DNA of 64,000 bases from Streptomyces sp. NBC_01476 (GTDB taxonomy: Bacteria; Actinomycetota; Actinomycetes; Streptomycetales; Streptomycetaceae), in assembly GCF_036227265.1 (NCBI RefSeq), contig NZ_CP109446.1, forward strand, positions 7,209,001 through 7,273,000, written 5' to 3'. A program made the translations under genes and the position numbers. Shown here one piece after another: positions 17,079 through 24,293 of the stretch (its first letter is position 1; every line of letters begins with the position of its first letter). The notes under the pieces were generated by a model. That model was not told the DNA's origin, made no database searches, and saw only the letters and a program-made list of their open reading frames with translations.

Positions 17079-17146
17079 TGGAACGACGTTCCACACCCCA
17101 GCCTGGAACGCCGTTCCAGAGTTGTCAAGCTGGAACGGGGTTCCAG
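17079..17146. promoter_or_regulatory. Triple palindromic TetR operator
   Basis: Three inverted repeats with the same half-site: TGGAACGACGTTCCA (17079-17093), CTGGAACGCCGTTCCAG (17103-17119) and CTGGAACGGGGTTCCAG (17130-17146), with centres 25 and 27 bp apart. They fill the 141-bp divergent promoter region of the monooxygenase and TetR genes. The last ends 20 bp before the TetR start. Confidence 0.85.
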
Positions 17147-17166
17147 GGCTGTGCCAGGATGTCCGC

Positions 17167-17853
17167 ATGGCAACCAGGACGCGTCGTCCGGAGCGACGCG
17201 GGGAACCGCTCTCCCGGGAGCGCATCGTCGAGGCCGCGATCGCGCTCCTCGACACCGCGGGCGAGGGCGGACTCACCTTCCGGGCGCTTGCCGAGCGCCT
17301 CGCCACCGGCCCCGGCGCGATCTACTGGCATGTCACGGGCAAGGACGAACTCCTCAGCGCCGCCACCGACGCCTGTCTCGCCGGCACCATGACCGCCGCC
17401 ACCGCCGGTACGACGCCGCAGGAAGCGATCCGCGTCCTCGCACTCGGTGTGTTCGACGCGATCGACGCCCACCCGTGGATCGGCACGCAACTCGCCGGCG
17501 CCCCGTCGACGTCACCGATGCTGCGGGTCTTCGAGCTCCTCGGACGCCAGGTCCAAGCACTCGGAGTGCCGCACGCCGCCCAGTTCACCGCCACGTCCGC
17601 GCTGCTGAACTACATCCTCGGAGTGGGCGGACAGAACGCGGCCAACGCCCGCGGGCACCACCCGGACACGGACCGCACCGCGTTCCTGAACGCCGCCGCT
17701 GCCGCGTGGGCGAACCTCGACCCCGACGACTACCCGTTCACCCGGAACGTCGCAGGGCAACTGCGCGATCACGACGACCGGGCGGAGTTCCTGGCCGGCA
17801 TCGACCTCGTCCTCACCGGAATCATCGCCCGGCACTCGTCGCAGGCCGACTGA
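17167..17853 (+). CDS. TetR-family regulator divergent from the monooxygenase
   Basis: 228 residues from ATG 17167. The HTH (RERIVEAAIALLDTAGEGGL, LAERLATGPGAIYWHVTGKD) and C-terminal domain resemble antibiotic-responsive TetR regulators. The short leader and the flanking triple operator indicate autorepression together with repression of the divergent flavin monooxygenase, the classic tetR/tetX-like arrangement. The ligand is unknown. Confidence 0.93.
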   Translation: MATRTRRPERRGEPLSRERIVEAAIALLDTAGEGGLTFRALAERLATGPGAIYWHVTGKDELLSAATDACLAGTMTAATAGTTPQEAIRVLALGVFDAIDAHPWIGTQLAGAPSTSPMLRVFELLGRQVQALGVPHAAQFTATSALLNYILGVGGQNAANARGHHPDTDRTAFLNAAAAAWANLDPDDYPFTRNVAGQLRDHDDRAEFLAGIDLVLTGIIARHSSQAD

Positions 17854-17974
17854 CCCGGCGCGGTGGCCGCACGGCCCGGGGACCCTGCGGCGCCGCCCCG
17901 AAAAGGGCTGGAGCGACGGTGACCGGGCTGGTAGCTTGCGGTCGATCGTGACGCCGCCCGAGGAGGTGAGACCC

Positions 17975-18028
17975 ATGAACGCTGTACGACATGGGTGCTC
18001 CCCCTTCCCGTCACGGCCGGGCGATTGA
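17975..18028 (+). CDS. Putative 17-residue leader peptide
   Basis: ATG 17975 is preceded by a near-ideal Shine-Dalgarno (GAGGAGGTGAG) and encodes MNAVRHGCSPFPSRPGD. It ends 55 bp before the hydrolase start, with an imperfect hairpin at 18041-18070 between them. The arrangement fits a translated leader that tunes the downstream gene. Not tested; the ORF is too short for codon statistics. Confidence 0.5.
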   Translation: MNAVRHGCSPFPSRPGD

Positions 18029-18040
18029 CGTAGGTGTCGC

Positions 18041-18070
18041 CGGGAGCGCCTCGACAACAAGGCACTCCCG
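18041..18070 (+). promoter_or_regulatory. Hairpin between leader ORF and hydrolase gene (possible attenuator)
   Basis: CGGGAGCGCC pairs with GGCACTCCCG around a 10-nt loop, with one C/A mismatch. The 3' arm ends at the hydrolase SD (GAAAGG, 18070-18075), so folding could affect ribosome access or transcription. The geometry is suggestive only. Confidence 0.4.
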
Positions 18071-18083
18071 AAAGGCAACACCT

Positions 18084-18848
18084 GTGCGCTCTCTGCGCTT
18101 CACCACCGAGTCGTCGTCGAACGGCGTGGCCGAACGCGACTTCACCGTGGGCGAGATCCCCGGCGTCCTCTGGTCACCGGCCTCCGGTGCCGATCACGCG
18201 CCCCTGGTGCTGATGGGCCACGGCGGCGGCACGCACAAGAAGGCACCGGCCATGGCGGGCCGGGCCCACCGCCTCGTGACCGGCTGCGGCTTCCACGTCG
18301 CCGTCATCGACGCCCCCGGTCACGGCGACCGGCCCCGCTCGGCGCACGACGAGCGGGAGATCGCCGCGCTGTACCGGGCGAGGTCGGCGGGCGAGCCGGA
18401 AGGCCCGGTCGTGGTCCGCTACAACGCGCACCTGGCGGAACTGGCCGTGCCCGAATGGCGGGCGACCCTGGACGCCCTCCAGGAAGTGCCCGAGATCGGC
18501 GCCGACGGGCCGGTCGGCTACTTCGGTATCAACATGGGAACCGCGATCGGAGTGCCGCTGGTGGCGGTCGAACCCAGGATCACGGCCGCGGTCTTCGGTC
18601 AGCACTGGCCCGATGCCCTGGCCGGGAAGGCGCAGCAGATCACCATCCCGATCGAGTTCGACCTGCAGTGGGACGACGAGCACATCCCGCGCGCGGCCGG
18701 TCTCGCGCTCTTCGACGCCTTCGCCTCGAAGGAGAAGACGCTGCACGCCAACGCGGGCAGGCACAAGGAGCTGCCCCGGTTCGAGGCCGACAGCGCGGTC
18801 CGGTTCTTCGCCCGGCACTTCGGCCGGACGGTCGCCTCGGCGGTCTGA
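18084..18848 (+). CDS. Alpha/beta hydrolase-fold protein lacking the nucleophile serine
   Basis: 254 residues from GTG 18084 (SD GAAAGG). Alpha/beta-hydrolase features: LVLMGHGGGTHKK oxyanion region, VIDAPGHGDRP, a nucleophile elbow, and a C-terminal His in NAGRHKELP. The elbow reads GYFGINMGT: Asn150 replaces the expected Ser (AAC instead of AGC at 18531-18533). Unless another residue serves, esterase/lipase chemistry should be lost, so it may be a non-catalytic binding protein. A leader-like ORF and hairpin lie upstream, and a strong terminator follows. Confidence 0.85.
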   Translation: MRSLRFTTESSSNGVAERDFTVGEIPGVLWSPASGADHAPLVLMGHGGGTHKKAPAMAGRAHRLVTGCGFHVAVIDAPGHGDRPRSAHDEREIAALYRARSAGEPEGPVVVRYNAHLAELAVPEWRATLDALQEVPEIGADGPVGYFGINMGTAIGVPLVAVEPRITAAVFGQHWPDALAGKAQQITIPIEFDLQWDDEHIPRAAGLALFDAFASKEKTLHANAGRHKELPRFEADSAVRFFARHFGRTVASAV

Positions 18849-18853
18849 GGTAC

Positions 18854-18895
18854 GCGGTGACGGCGTCCGGCTTCCCGGCCGGGCGCCGTCACCGC
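18854..18895 (+). terminator. Hairpin terminator after hydrolase gene
   Basis: A perfect 12-bp stem GCGGTGACGGCG/CGCCGTCACCGC encloses an 18-nt loop that can itself fold (CCGG...CCGG). It starts 6 bp after the stop. Confidence 0.8.
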
Positions 18896-19010
18896 GGCGG
18901 GGCCGGCCGTCGCCGGCGGTGGGACAGGCCGTTGGCGGCGGTGGGGCCGTGGCTGTCGTGCCGGCAGGAAATGCGGTGGACGGTGATCGCCGCAACGGGA
19001 CACTGGTCCG

Positions 19011-19598
19011 ATGACCGAATCGGATGCGAAGGCGGATCTCCGTCTCTACTTGCAAGATGCCCGTGACGCGCTGGTGTGGAAGCTGGAAGGTCTGCCGGAG
19101 TACGACATCCGCCGGCCGGTGACCGCGACGGGCACCAACCTGCTGGGGCTGGTCAAGCATCTGACCGGCGCCGAAGCGGCGTATTTCGGCGAGACGTTCG
19201 GGCGGCCGGTCGAGGCGCCGCCGCTGTGGATCGCGGGAGCCGCCGAACCGAACACCGACCTGTGGGCGACCGCCGGCGAGACGCGTGAGCGGATCGTCGG
19301 CGACTACCGTCGGGTGTGTGCCCACGCGGATGTGACGATCGCGTCGCTTCCCCTCGACGCCGTCGGCCGGGTGCCGTGGGGTCAGCGGTCCGAACTGTCA
19401 CTCCACCGGATCCTCGTCCACATGATCGCCGAGACCCAGCGGCACGCCGGGCACGCCGACATCGTCCGTGAACTCATCGATGGGGCCACGGGACAGCGGC
19501 CCGGCCACGACAATGTGGCGCCCGGCGACCCGGCCTGGTGGGAGGAGTACCGCAGCCGAGTGGAGCAGGCGGCCAAAGAGGCGGAGCCGGCGCCGTGA
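19011..19598 (+). CDS. DinB-family protein (DUF664)
   Basis: 195 residues of a four-helix bundle. Predicted metal-ligand histidines lie in LVKHLTGAEAAYFG, LHRILVHMIAETQRHAGHAD. DUF664/DinB proteins in actinobacteria are related to mycothiol- or bacillithiol-dependent transferases, though most have no assigned reaction. It is a single gene between terminators. Confidence 0.9.
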   Translation: MTESDAKADLRLYLQDARDALVWKLEGLPEYDIRRPVTATGTNLLGLVKHLTGAEAAYFGETFGRPVEAPPLWIAGAAEPNTDLWATAGETRERIVGDYRRVCAHADVTIASLPLDAVGRVPWGQRSELSLHRILVHMIAETQRHAGHADIVRELIDGATGQRPGHDNVAPGDPAWWEEYRSRVEQAAKEAEPAP

Positions 19599-19848
19599 GG
19601 TTGTGACGTGACGCGCTCCCAAGCCGCGTATACGGCGCAATAGCACGACATAGGGTGCATGATTCTTCTGCGTGCAGCTTCCCAGCCCCTCAGGAGCCGG
19701 GCCGGTGGTGCGCCGCGCGGCGTTCCACCGGCCGGTTGGCCGGAGCGCGGTGACTGTCGGTCACACCGCCTGCCGCGGGCAGCCCGTGGCAGGCGCGGGC
19801 CGACCGGGTGCGTCCACTCGACGGCATGACACGGAAACAAGGACCTTC

Positions 19849-20307
19849 ATGCACCTCATCACCTACCTGGACTTTCTGCGGACCGCGGAAGAGACCCTCG
19901 GGCGCAGCTACCGGCTGGTCTCCGACGGTCACGCGGCCGACGCCGACGTGCGCTGGACCACTGCTCGCTTCTGCGGTCAGTGCGCCGAGCACGCCGGGGC
20001 GCTGGCACCCCTGCGGGAGCGGTCCGAGGCTCCACGCGAACCCGTACCGGAACGCCCGCACGCCCAGGGGCTGACCGCGGCGCGGACCGGCCCGGCCGGG
20101 TTGCTGCGTGACCTGCAGGACCTCTACCAGCTGGCGACCCTCGTCGACATCACCTGGGAGCTCATCGGCCAGGCCGGACACGCCGTACGGGACCGCGGTC
20201 TGCTCCGGGTCGTCGACGACTGCGCGTCCGAGACCCGTGCCCAACTCGCCTGGCTGCGCATGCGCATGAAATCCGTCGCCCCGCGGACGCTGGTCGTGGC
20301 CGGGTAA
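19849..20307 (+). CDS. Conserved helical protein (ferritin-like bundle predicted)
   Basis: 152 residues from ATG 19849 with AAGGA upstream. The sequence is almost all helix (ITYLDFLRTAEETLGRSYRL, RFCGQCAEHAGALAPL, LLRDLQDLYQLATLVDITWE, ETRAQLAWLRMRMKSVAP), with scattered Glu/His that resemble ferritin-like or DUF-type four-helix proteins of streptomycetes. No complete di-metal motif is identifiable, so function is unassigned. A 13-bp tandem repeat and a terminator follow the stop. Confidence 0.75.
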   Translation: MHLITYLDFLRTAEETLGRSYRLVSDGHAADADVRWTTARFCGQCAEHAGALAPLRERSEAPREPVPERPHAQGLTAARTGPAGLLRDLQDLYQLATLVDITWELIGQAGHAVRDRGLLRVVDDCASETRAQLAWLRMRMKSVAPRTLVVAG

Positions 20308-20317
20308 GGCGTCCGGG

Positions 20318-20366
20318 GCCGTACGCAGAAGCCGTACGCAGAGGCCGTACGCAGAGGCCGTACACA
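20318..20366. repeat. 13-bp tandem repeat (about 4 copies)
   Basis: The unit GCCGTACGCAGAG recurs at 20318, 20331, 20344 and, degenerately, 20357. It lies between the stop of the helical protein gene and the terminator. Confidence 0.75.
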
Positions 20367-20368
20367 CA

Positions 20369-20412
20369 ACCGGGCCGCCGCCTCCACCGTGATGGTGAGG
20401 CCGCGGCCCGGT
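20369..20412. terminator. Bidirectional terminator between convergent genes
   Basis: ACCGGGCCGC pairs with GCGGCCCGGT; an inner partial stem (GCCTC...GAGGC) extends it. It is positioned between convergent genes ending at 20307 (+) and 20441 (-). Confidence 0.75.
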
Positions 20413-20440
20413 TCCTGACGCGAGTGCCGTCCTGCGTGCG

Positions 20441-20995
20441 CTACTTACCGATGCGCGGGAGGTCGTTGAGCCGTCCGGGCAGTGCGGTGCCGGTCTGCTG
20501 GGCCCGCATGAGCGCGACCACCGCGCCCACGCCGCTGAGGATCAGACTGACCCAGAAGCTGAAGCCGTGGCCGCCGGCCGGGCCGAAGTCGGAGTGGGCG
20601 AAGATCGCGATGAGGTAGAGCACGAAGCCGACGGCGAAAGCCAGGAAGGTCAGCACCCGGGCCGGCGCGGGCAGGGTGACCGTGGGAGCGAAGAGGCTGA
20701 TGGCGAGCACGACAGCGCCGACCACCGTGACGGCCATCGCGAACCAGGCGATGAAGAGCCCGTGATCGAAATGCCAGGCGCTCCAGCTCACGCTGCCCAG
20801 GCTGATGCCGTATCCGCGGCCGAAATCCCAGGAGTAGTAGCTGAAGAACGAGAAGATGAACACGATGAACCCGATACCGAGAATGGTCCAGTCGAGGCGG
20901 TCGACCGATGCCGGGTCGAAGGAACTCCTCGACGTGCCATTGGCGTTGGGCAGTGGAGCCGGCTGGTCGGGCGGCGGCGGCACATCGTGCGTCAT
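20441..20995 (-). CDS. Four-TM conserved membrane protein
   Basis: 184 residues with a Pro-rich cytoplasmic N-terminus (MTHDVPPPPDQPAPLP), then four hydrophobic segments (ILGIGFIVFIFSFFSYYSWD; LFIAWFAMAVTVVGAVVLAI; VLTFLAFAVGFVLYLIAIFA; FWVSLILSGVGAVVALM). The pattern matches small streptomycete membrane proteins related to DUF5336; no function is known. ATG 20995 has GGGGAG upstream. A frame extending further upstream is unlikely to be translated. Confidence 0.8.
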   Translation of the reverse strand: MTHDVPPPPDQPAPLPNANGTSRSSFDPASVDRLDWTILGIGFIVFIFSFFSYYSWDFGRGYGISLGSVSWSAWHFDHGLFIAWFAMAVTVVGAVVLAISLFAPTVTLPAPARVLTFLAFAVGFVLYLIAIFAHSDFGPAGGHGFSFWVSLILSGVGAVVALMRAQQTGTALPGRLNDLPRIGK

Positions 20996-21268
20996 GGTGT
21001 CTTGTCTCCCCTGTTGGCGGCGCTCGACGAACATTTTGGGCTGAGAGTAGCGGCACGCGGCCTTGCACCGTGAGTAGTTGGACCGACATGAATCGCATGG
21101 GTTCAATGGGCCCTGTCGGGACACCTGGATACGCCAGGGAAACGAGTCGACTTCGGTTGCTCCGCCCGGCCCTTTACGTCACATTTGCCGCTGCTTGAAT
21201 CCGGTGCACGGCACTGTCCGCCCCCGTCGACCGGCTGCGGTGGGCCGCCGGCGAGCGGCCCCGAGGTC

Positions 21269-22354
21269 TCAGCGGACCGCGATCCGGGGGACGTACCAGA
21301 GGCAGAAGCCGGCCAGGGCCGCCGCGGCCGCCAGGCAGATGCCGGTCTCGATGAGCTGCATCAGGGGCAGTTGGCCGATGTGGAAGCTGCGGCTGTACTG
21401 GCCCACGATGCCGTTCGTCCGAAGACAGGTCGCCGAGTCCATCCGGGAGGGGCACGATGGGTAGGTGTCGGTGAGGCTGCCGTCCGCCCGGACGTACCCG
21501 CCGCCCAGATACCAGCTGTCCAGCGGTGCACGGCGGAAGTGAAGGCCGGCGCTCCGCTGGATGTGCGCGGTCAGGAGGTGCGGGCGCAGCAGGTCGAGCG
21601 CGAGCTGCAGGCCCTCGCTCGCGGCGGCGGCGACCGCCACGGCGGCCAGCGTGCGGCGCAGCAGCAGCCCGGTGGCCGCCCCCGTCAGGAGGGCGAGGAG
21701 CAGGTGGGCGACCCCGACAGGACCGGCGTACGAGGAGAACGGCCAGCCGTCCCAGAAGGCGGTGGTGCGCCACGCGTAGCCGTTCAGGCCGCCGGCGTGG
21801 TGCCCGCGCCAACTGGTGTACCACCACCAGGAGACCGGCACGGTGAACACAATGGCGGCGAAGGCCGTCACGGCCGTGGCGGTGGCGAGTTTGGCCGCCG
21901 CCCACTCGCGGCGGCCCACCGACTGGGTCCAGGCCAGCCGGCTGGTGCCGCTCTCCATGTCCTGCGCGAACAAGGGCGCGCCGACCAGGGCGCCGACCAC
22001 GACCGGCAGGAGGCGCAGCACCGATGACGCCTGACGGAGGAGCAGGAGGGCGGTGCCCCACTCGTGCGAGGCCGAACTGATGCCGTTGGGGTCCTGGGGG
22101 CAGGCCTCGGGTATCCGGCGGCAGGTCCTGACCTGATCGTGGATACCGGCGACGAGCTGATGGTGCTCCCACACCGCCCACAGCGCGCCGAGGACAGCGA
22201 GGACGGCGACCGTCCGGTAGGCCGCGCGGTGCCGGCGCCAGGCCAGCCAGAGTGCGCCGGCCGGCCGGGGGAGCGGCAGGGGCAGCGTGAAGGGCAGCCA
22301 GGCGGGGCGGTGCCCGCTCGGGGTCCAGGCGACGTAGCGGCCGAGGGTGCTCAT
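21269..22354 (-). CDS. ABC transporter permease protein
   Basis: 361 residues with about six hydrophobic segments. A large extracytoplasmic region (LHFRRAPLDSWYLGGGYVRA, with Cys-containing PSCPSRMDSATCLR) lies between TM5 and TM6, as in many streptomycete transporter permeases linked to YtrA-type GntR regulators. GRREWAAAKLATATAV fits an ABC-2-like coupling region. It starts within the stop of the ATPase gene (ATGA at 22351-22354). Substrate unknown; a role in cell-envelope stress or antibiotic extrusion is inferred from similar operons. Confidence 0.87.
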   Translation of the reverse strand: MSTLGRYVAWTPSGHRPAWLPFTLPLPLPRPAGALWLAWRRHRAAYRTVAVLAVLGALWAVWEHHQLVAGIHDQVRTCRRIPEACPQDPNGISSASHEWGTALLLLRQASSVLRLLPVVVGALVGAPLFAQDMESGTSRLAWTQSVGRREWAAAKLATATAVTAFAAIVFTVPVSWWWYTSWRGHHAGGLNGYAWRTTAFWDGWPFSSYAGPVGVAHLLLALLTGAATGLLLRRTLAAVAVAAAASEGLQLALDLLRPHLLTAHIQRSAGLHFRRAPLDSWYLGGGYVRADGSLTDTYPSCPSRMDSATCLRTNGIVGQYSRSFHIGQLPLMQLIETGICLAAAAALAGFCLWYVPRIAVR

Positions 22355-23562
22355 ACGGCGGGCCTTCCGCCGCGGCCGGGCCGGCGCCATCGGCTGCCGC
22401 TTCCCGGGCCGGGGCGGTGGTTCCGGCGCCATCTGGGAGCCGAACCGCCGGCGGCAGGTCCGGCTGTCCCGGCTGTCCCTTCGGTGCCTTCGGTGCCGGT
22501 GCGCCCGGCGGGCCGCTCGCCGGAGAGGCCGCCGGGGAGGATGCCGGGGAGGATGCCGGGTGGTTCGTCGGGTGGTTCGTCGGGTGGTTCGTCGGCGGGC
22601 GCGAGGAGGGGCGGGGCGTGGGGGTTGCGCAGGTAGGCGAGGAGGACGTCCTCCAGCGTGGGCGGTTCGGCACTCTCGGCCCCGTCGAGGGACGTCGGCA
22701 GCTGGAGCAGCGCGGTGAGCTGACGGCCGGTGGTGCGGGCCTCGACCACTGTGTGGCCGCGCAGATCGGGTGGGAGCGCGGCGATGGGCGCGGGCCGCCC
22801 GGCGGCGGCTCGGCCGGGCAGATCGCGGGGTGCGTCGGCGAGGGTGCGGGTGACCCGGGTATGGGCGGCCTGGACGAACTCGACGTCGTCGGCCATCAGC
22901 ATCCGGCCGTGCGCGAGCAGCAGCACGTAGTCGCAGACCAGGTCGAGTTCGGCCAGGACGTGCGAGGACATCACCACGGTGGTGCCGTGCTCGGCGGCCG
23001 TGGTCATCAGAGCGGCCATCATGGCGTGCCGCCGCAAGGGGTCCAGGTCGGCCGTCGGCTCGTCGAGCAGGAGCAGGTCGGGGCGCTTGCCGAGGACGAG
23101 GGCCAGGGCGAGACAGGTGCGCTGGCCACCCGAGAGGCGGCCGACCCGGGCGGTCAGCGGCACATCGGCGTCGGCCACCAGCGCTCGCGCGGTCGCCCGG
23201 TCCCACCGGGGGTTCAGTTCGCGCCCCAGCCGCAGCGTCTCGGCGACCGTGAACGCCGGATGCAGCGGACGGTTCTGGAGCAGTACGCCGACGCGGGGCA
23301 GAACCTCGCGCGAGCCCGGCCGCCGGCCGAGGACCCGCATGCCTCCCTCGGCGGGCGCGAGCAGCCCGGCGGCGATCGCGAGCAGCGAGCTCTTGCCGTC
23401 ACCGTTCGGCCCGACCAGGCCGGCGATCCGGCCGAGCGGGACCCGGAAGTCGCAGTGGCGCAGCGCCCAGCCGGACCGGTCGCGTATGCCCAGGTGGCGG
23501 GCTTCCAGCGCGGCCGTCTCCGGGCCGCCGGGCACGGCGGCGAAGGCGGGGTGGTCGGTCAT
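22351..23562 (-). CDS. ABC transporter ATP-binding protein with repetitive C-terminal tail
   Basis: 403 residues. The ATPase domain has GPNGDGKSS (Walker A with Asp where Ala is usual), signature LSGGQRTCLALAL and Walker B LLLLDEPTADLDP. After a C-terminal domain ending in TLEDVLLAYL, about 95 residues are low complexity: three DEPP units, two GILP units and a TEGTEGTAGTAG stretch. This tail is unusual for the family. It lies 13 bp downstream of the GntR regulator gene and is coupled to the permease. Confidence 0.92.
   Translation of the reverse strand: MTDHPAFAAVPGGPETAALEARHLGIRDRSGWALRHCDFRVPLGRIAGLVGPNGDGKSSLLAIAAGLLAPAEGGMRVLGRRPGSREVLPRVGVLLQNRPLHPAFTVAETLRLGRELNPRWDRATARALVADADVPLTARVGRLSGGQRTCLALALVLGKRPDLLLLDEPTADLDPLRRHAMMAALMTTAAEHGTTVVMSSHVLAELDLVCDYVLLLAHGRMLMADDVEFVQAAHTRVTRTLADAPRDLPGRAAAGRPAPIAALPPDLRGHTVVEARTTGRQLTALLQLPTSLDGAESAEPPTLEDVLLAYLRNPHAPPLLAPADEPPDEPPDEPPGILPGILPGGLSGERPAGRTGTEGTEGTAGTAGPAAGGSAPRWRRNHRPGPGSGSRWRRPGRGGRPAV
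22529..22598. repeat. 12-bp tandem repeats inside the ATPase gene
   Basis: Two adjacent arrays with 12-bp period: GGGGAGGATGCC (two copies) and GGGTGGTTCGTC (three copies). They encode GILP and DEPP repeats in the C-terminal tail, so copy-number change would stay in frame. Confidence 0.8.
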
Positions 23563-23575
23563 GGGGCCTCGCTCA

Positions 23576-23980
23576 CTACCGCACCCGGGCCTCGGCACCG
23601 CGTGGGAACGCGTCGTCCAGCGCGGCCGACACCAGCGCGGCGACATCCTCGCGGTCGAGCCCGGCGCCGCGGGCCGCGGTCATCCAGGTGCCCAGGCTCT
23701 CGCGCAAGGGGGAGTCGGCGGCGGCGCCGGGCTGTGCGAGCGACCTGCGCACGAAGGTCCCGACGCCCTGCCGGGCCTCGACCAGGCCCTCGTTCTCCAG
23801 CTCGCGGTACGCCTTGAGCACGGTGTTCGGGTTGATCGCCGTCGCGGCCACCACCTCGGCCGCCGAGGGCAGCTTGTCCCCCGGCGTCAACTGGCCCAGC
23901 CGGAGCGCCTGTTTGGTCTGCTGGACGATCTGCTGGTACGCGGCGACGCCGCTGCGGCGTTCGATACGGAAGGTCACCAC
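23576..23980 (-). CDS. GntR-family regulator (YtrA subfamily)
   Basis: 134 residues: winged HTH (AAYQQIVQQTKQALRLGQLT, PSAAEVVAATAINPNTVLKA, YRELENEGLVEARQGVGTFV) followed by the short C-terminal helix pair that defines YtrA-type GntR proteins, which lack a large effector domain. It heads an operon with the ABC ATPase and permease and is expected to repress it until a cell-envelope or antibiotic signal appears. The start is one of two adjacent GTG codons at 23980/23977, with little leader. Confidence 0.9.
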   Translation of the reverse strand: MVTFRIERRSGVAAYQQIVQQTKQALRLGQLTPGDKLPSAAEVVAATAINPNTVLKAYRELENEGLVEARQGVGTFVRRSLAQPGAAADSPLRESLGTWMTAARGAGLDREDVAALVSAALDDAFPRGAEARVR

Positions 23981-24293
23981 CGGCGCACCATACCACTAGG
24001 GAACAGGTGGACCAAGGCCGCGCCGTCGCCACGGCTCCCGCCCCCCTTGGGGCCGGCTCTTCGCATCGGCCGCGGTCCCGCGGCGGCCGGTCGTCCTCGC
24101 GGGAGGGCTCATCCATACCTGGTGAACTGGGACTTCCGCCAGGTGTTTGACAAGTGCGCCGGACTCGTCTGACACTCACTCCCCTAGTCAATTAGTGGAC
24201 CGGGCTGCCTGGCGGGAGGTCGGGACCCGTGACCGTAGGTGACGAGACGGGTCGCACGGCCGTGCGGTCACGGGGCCGGAAAGGAGCGAGCGA
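23981..24293. promoter_or_regulatory. Divergent promoter region of the GntR operon and the GT39-like gene
   Basis: 313 bp without genes. CCACTAGGGAAC at 23994-24005, just upstream of the GntR start, and CCCTAGTCAATTAGTGG at 24182-24198 share CTAG/TAGTGG elements and are candidate YtrA-type operators. The AT-richer stretch 24115-24200 probably holds the promoter for the plus-strand gene. Confidence 0.4.
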
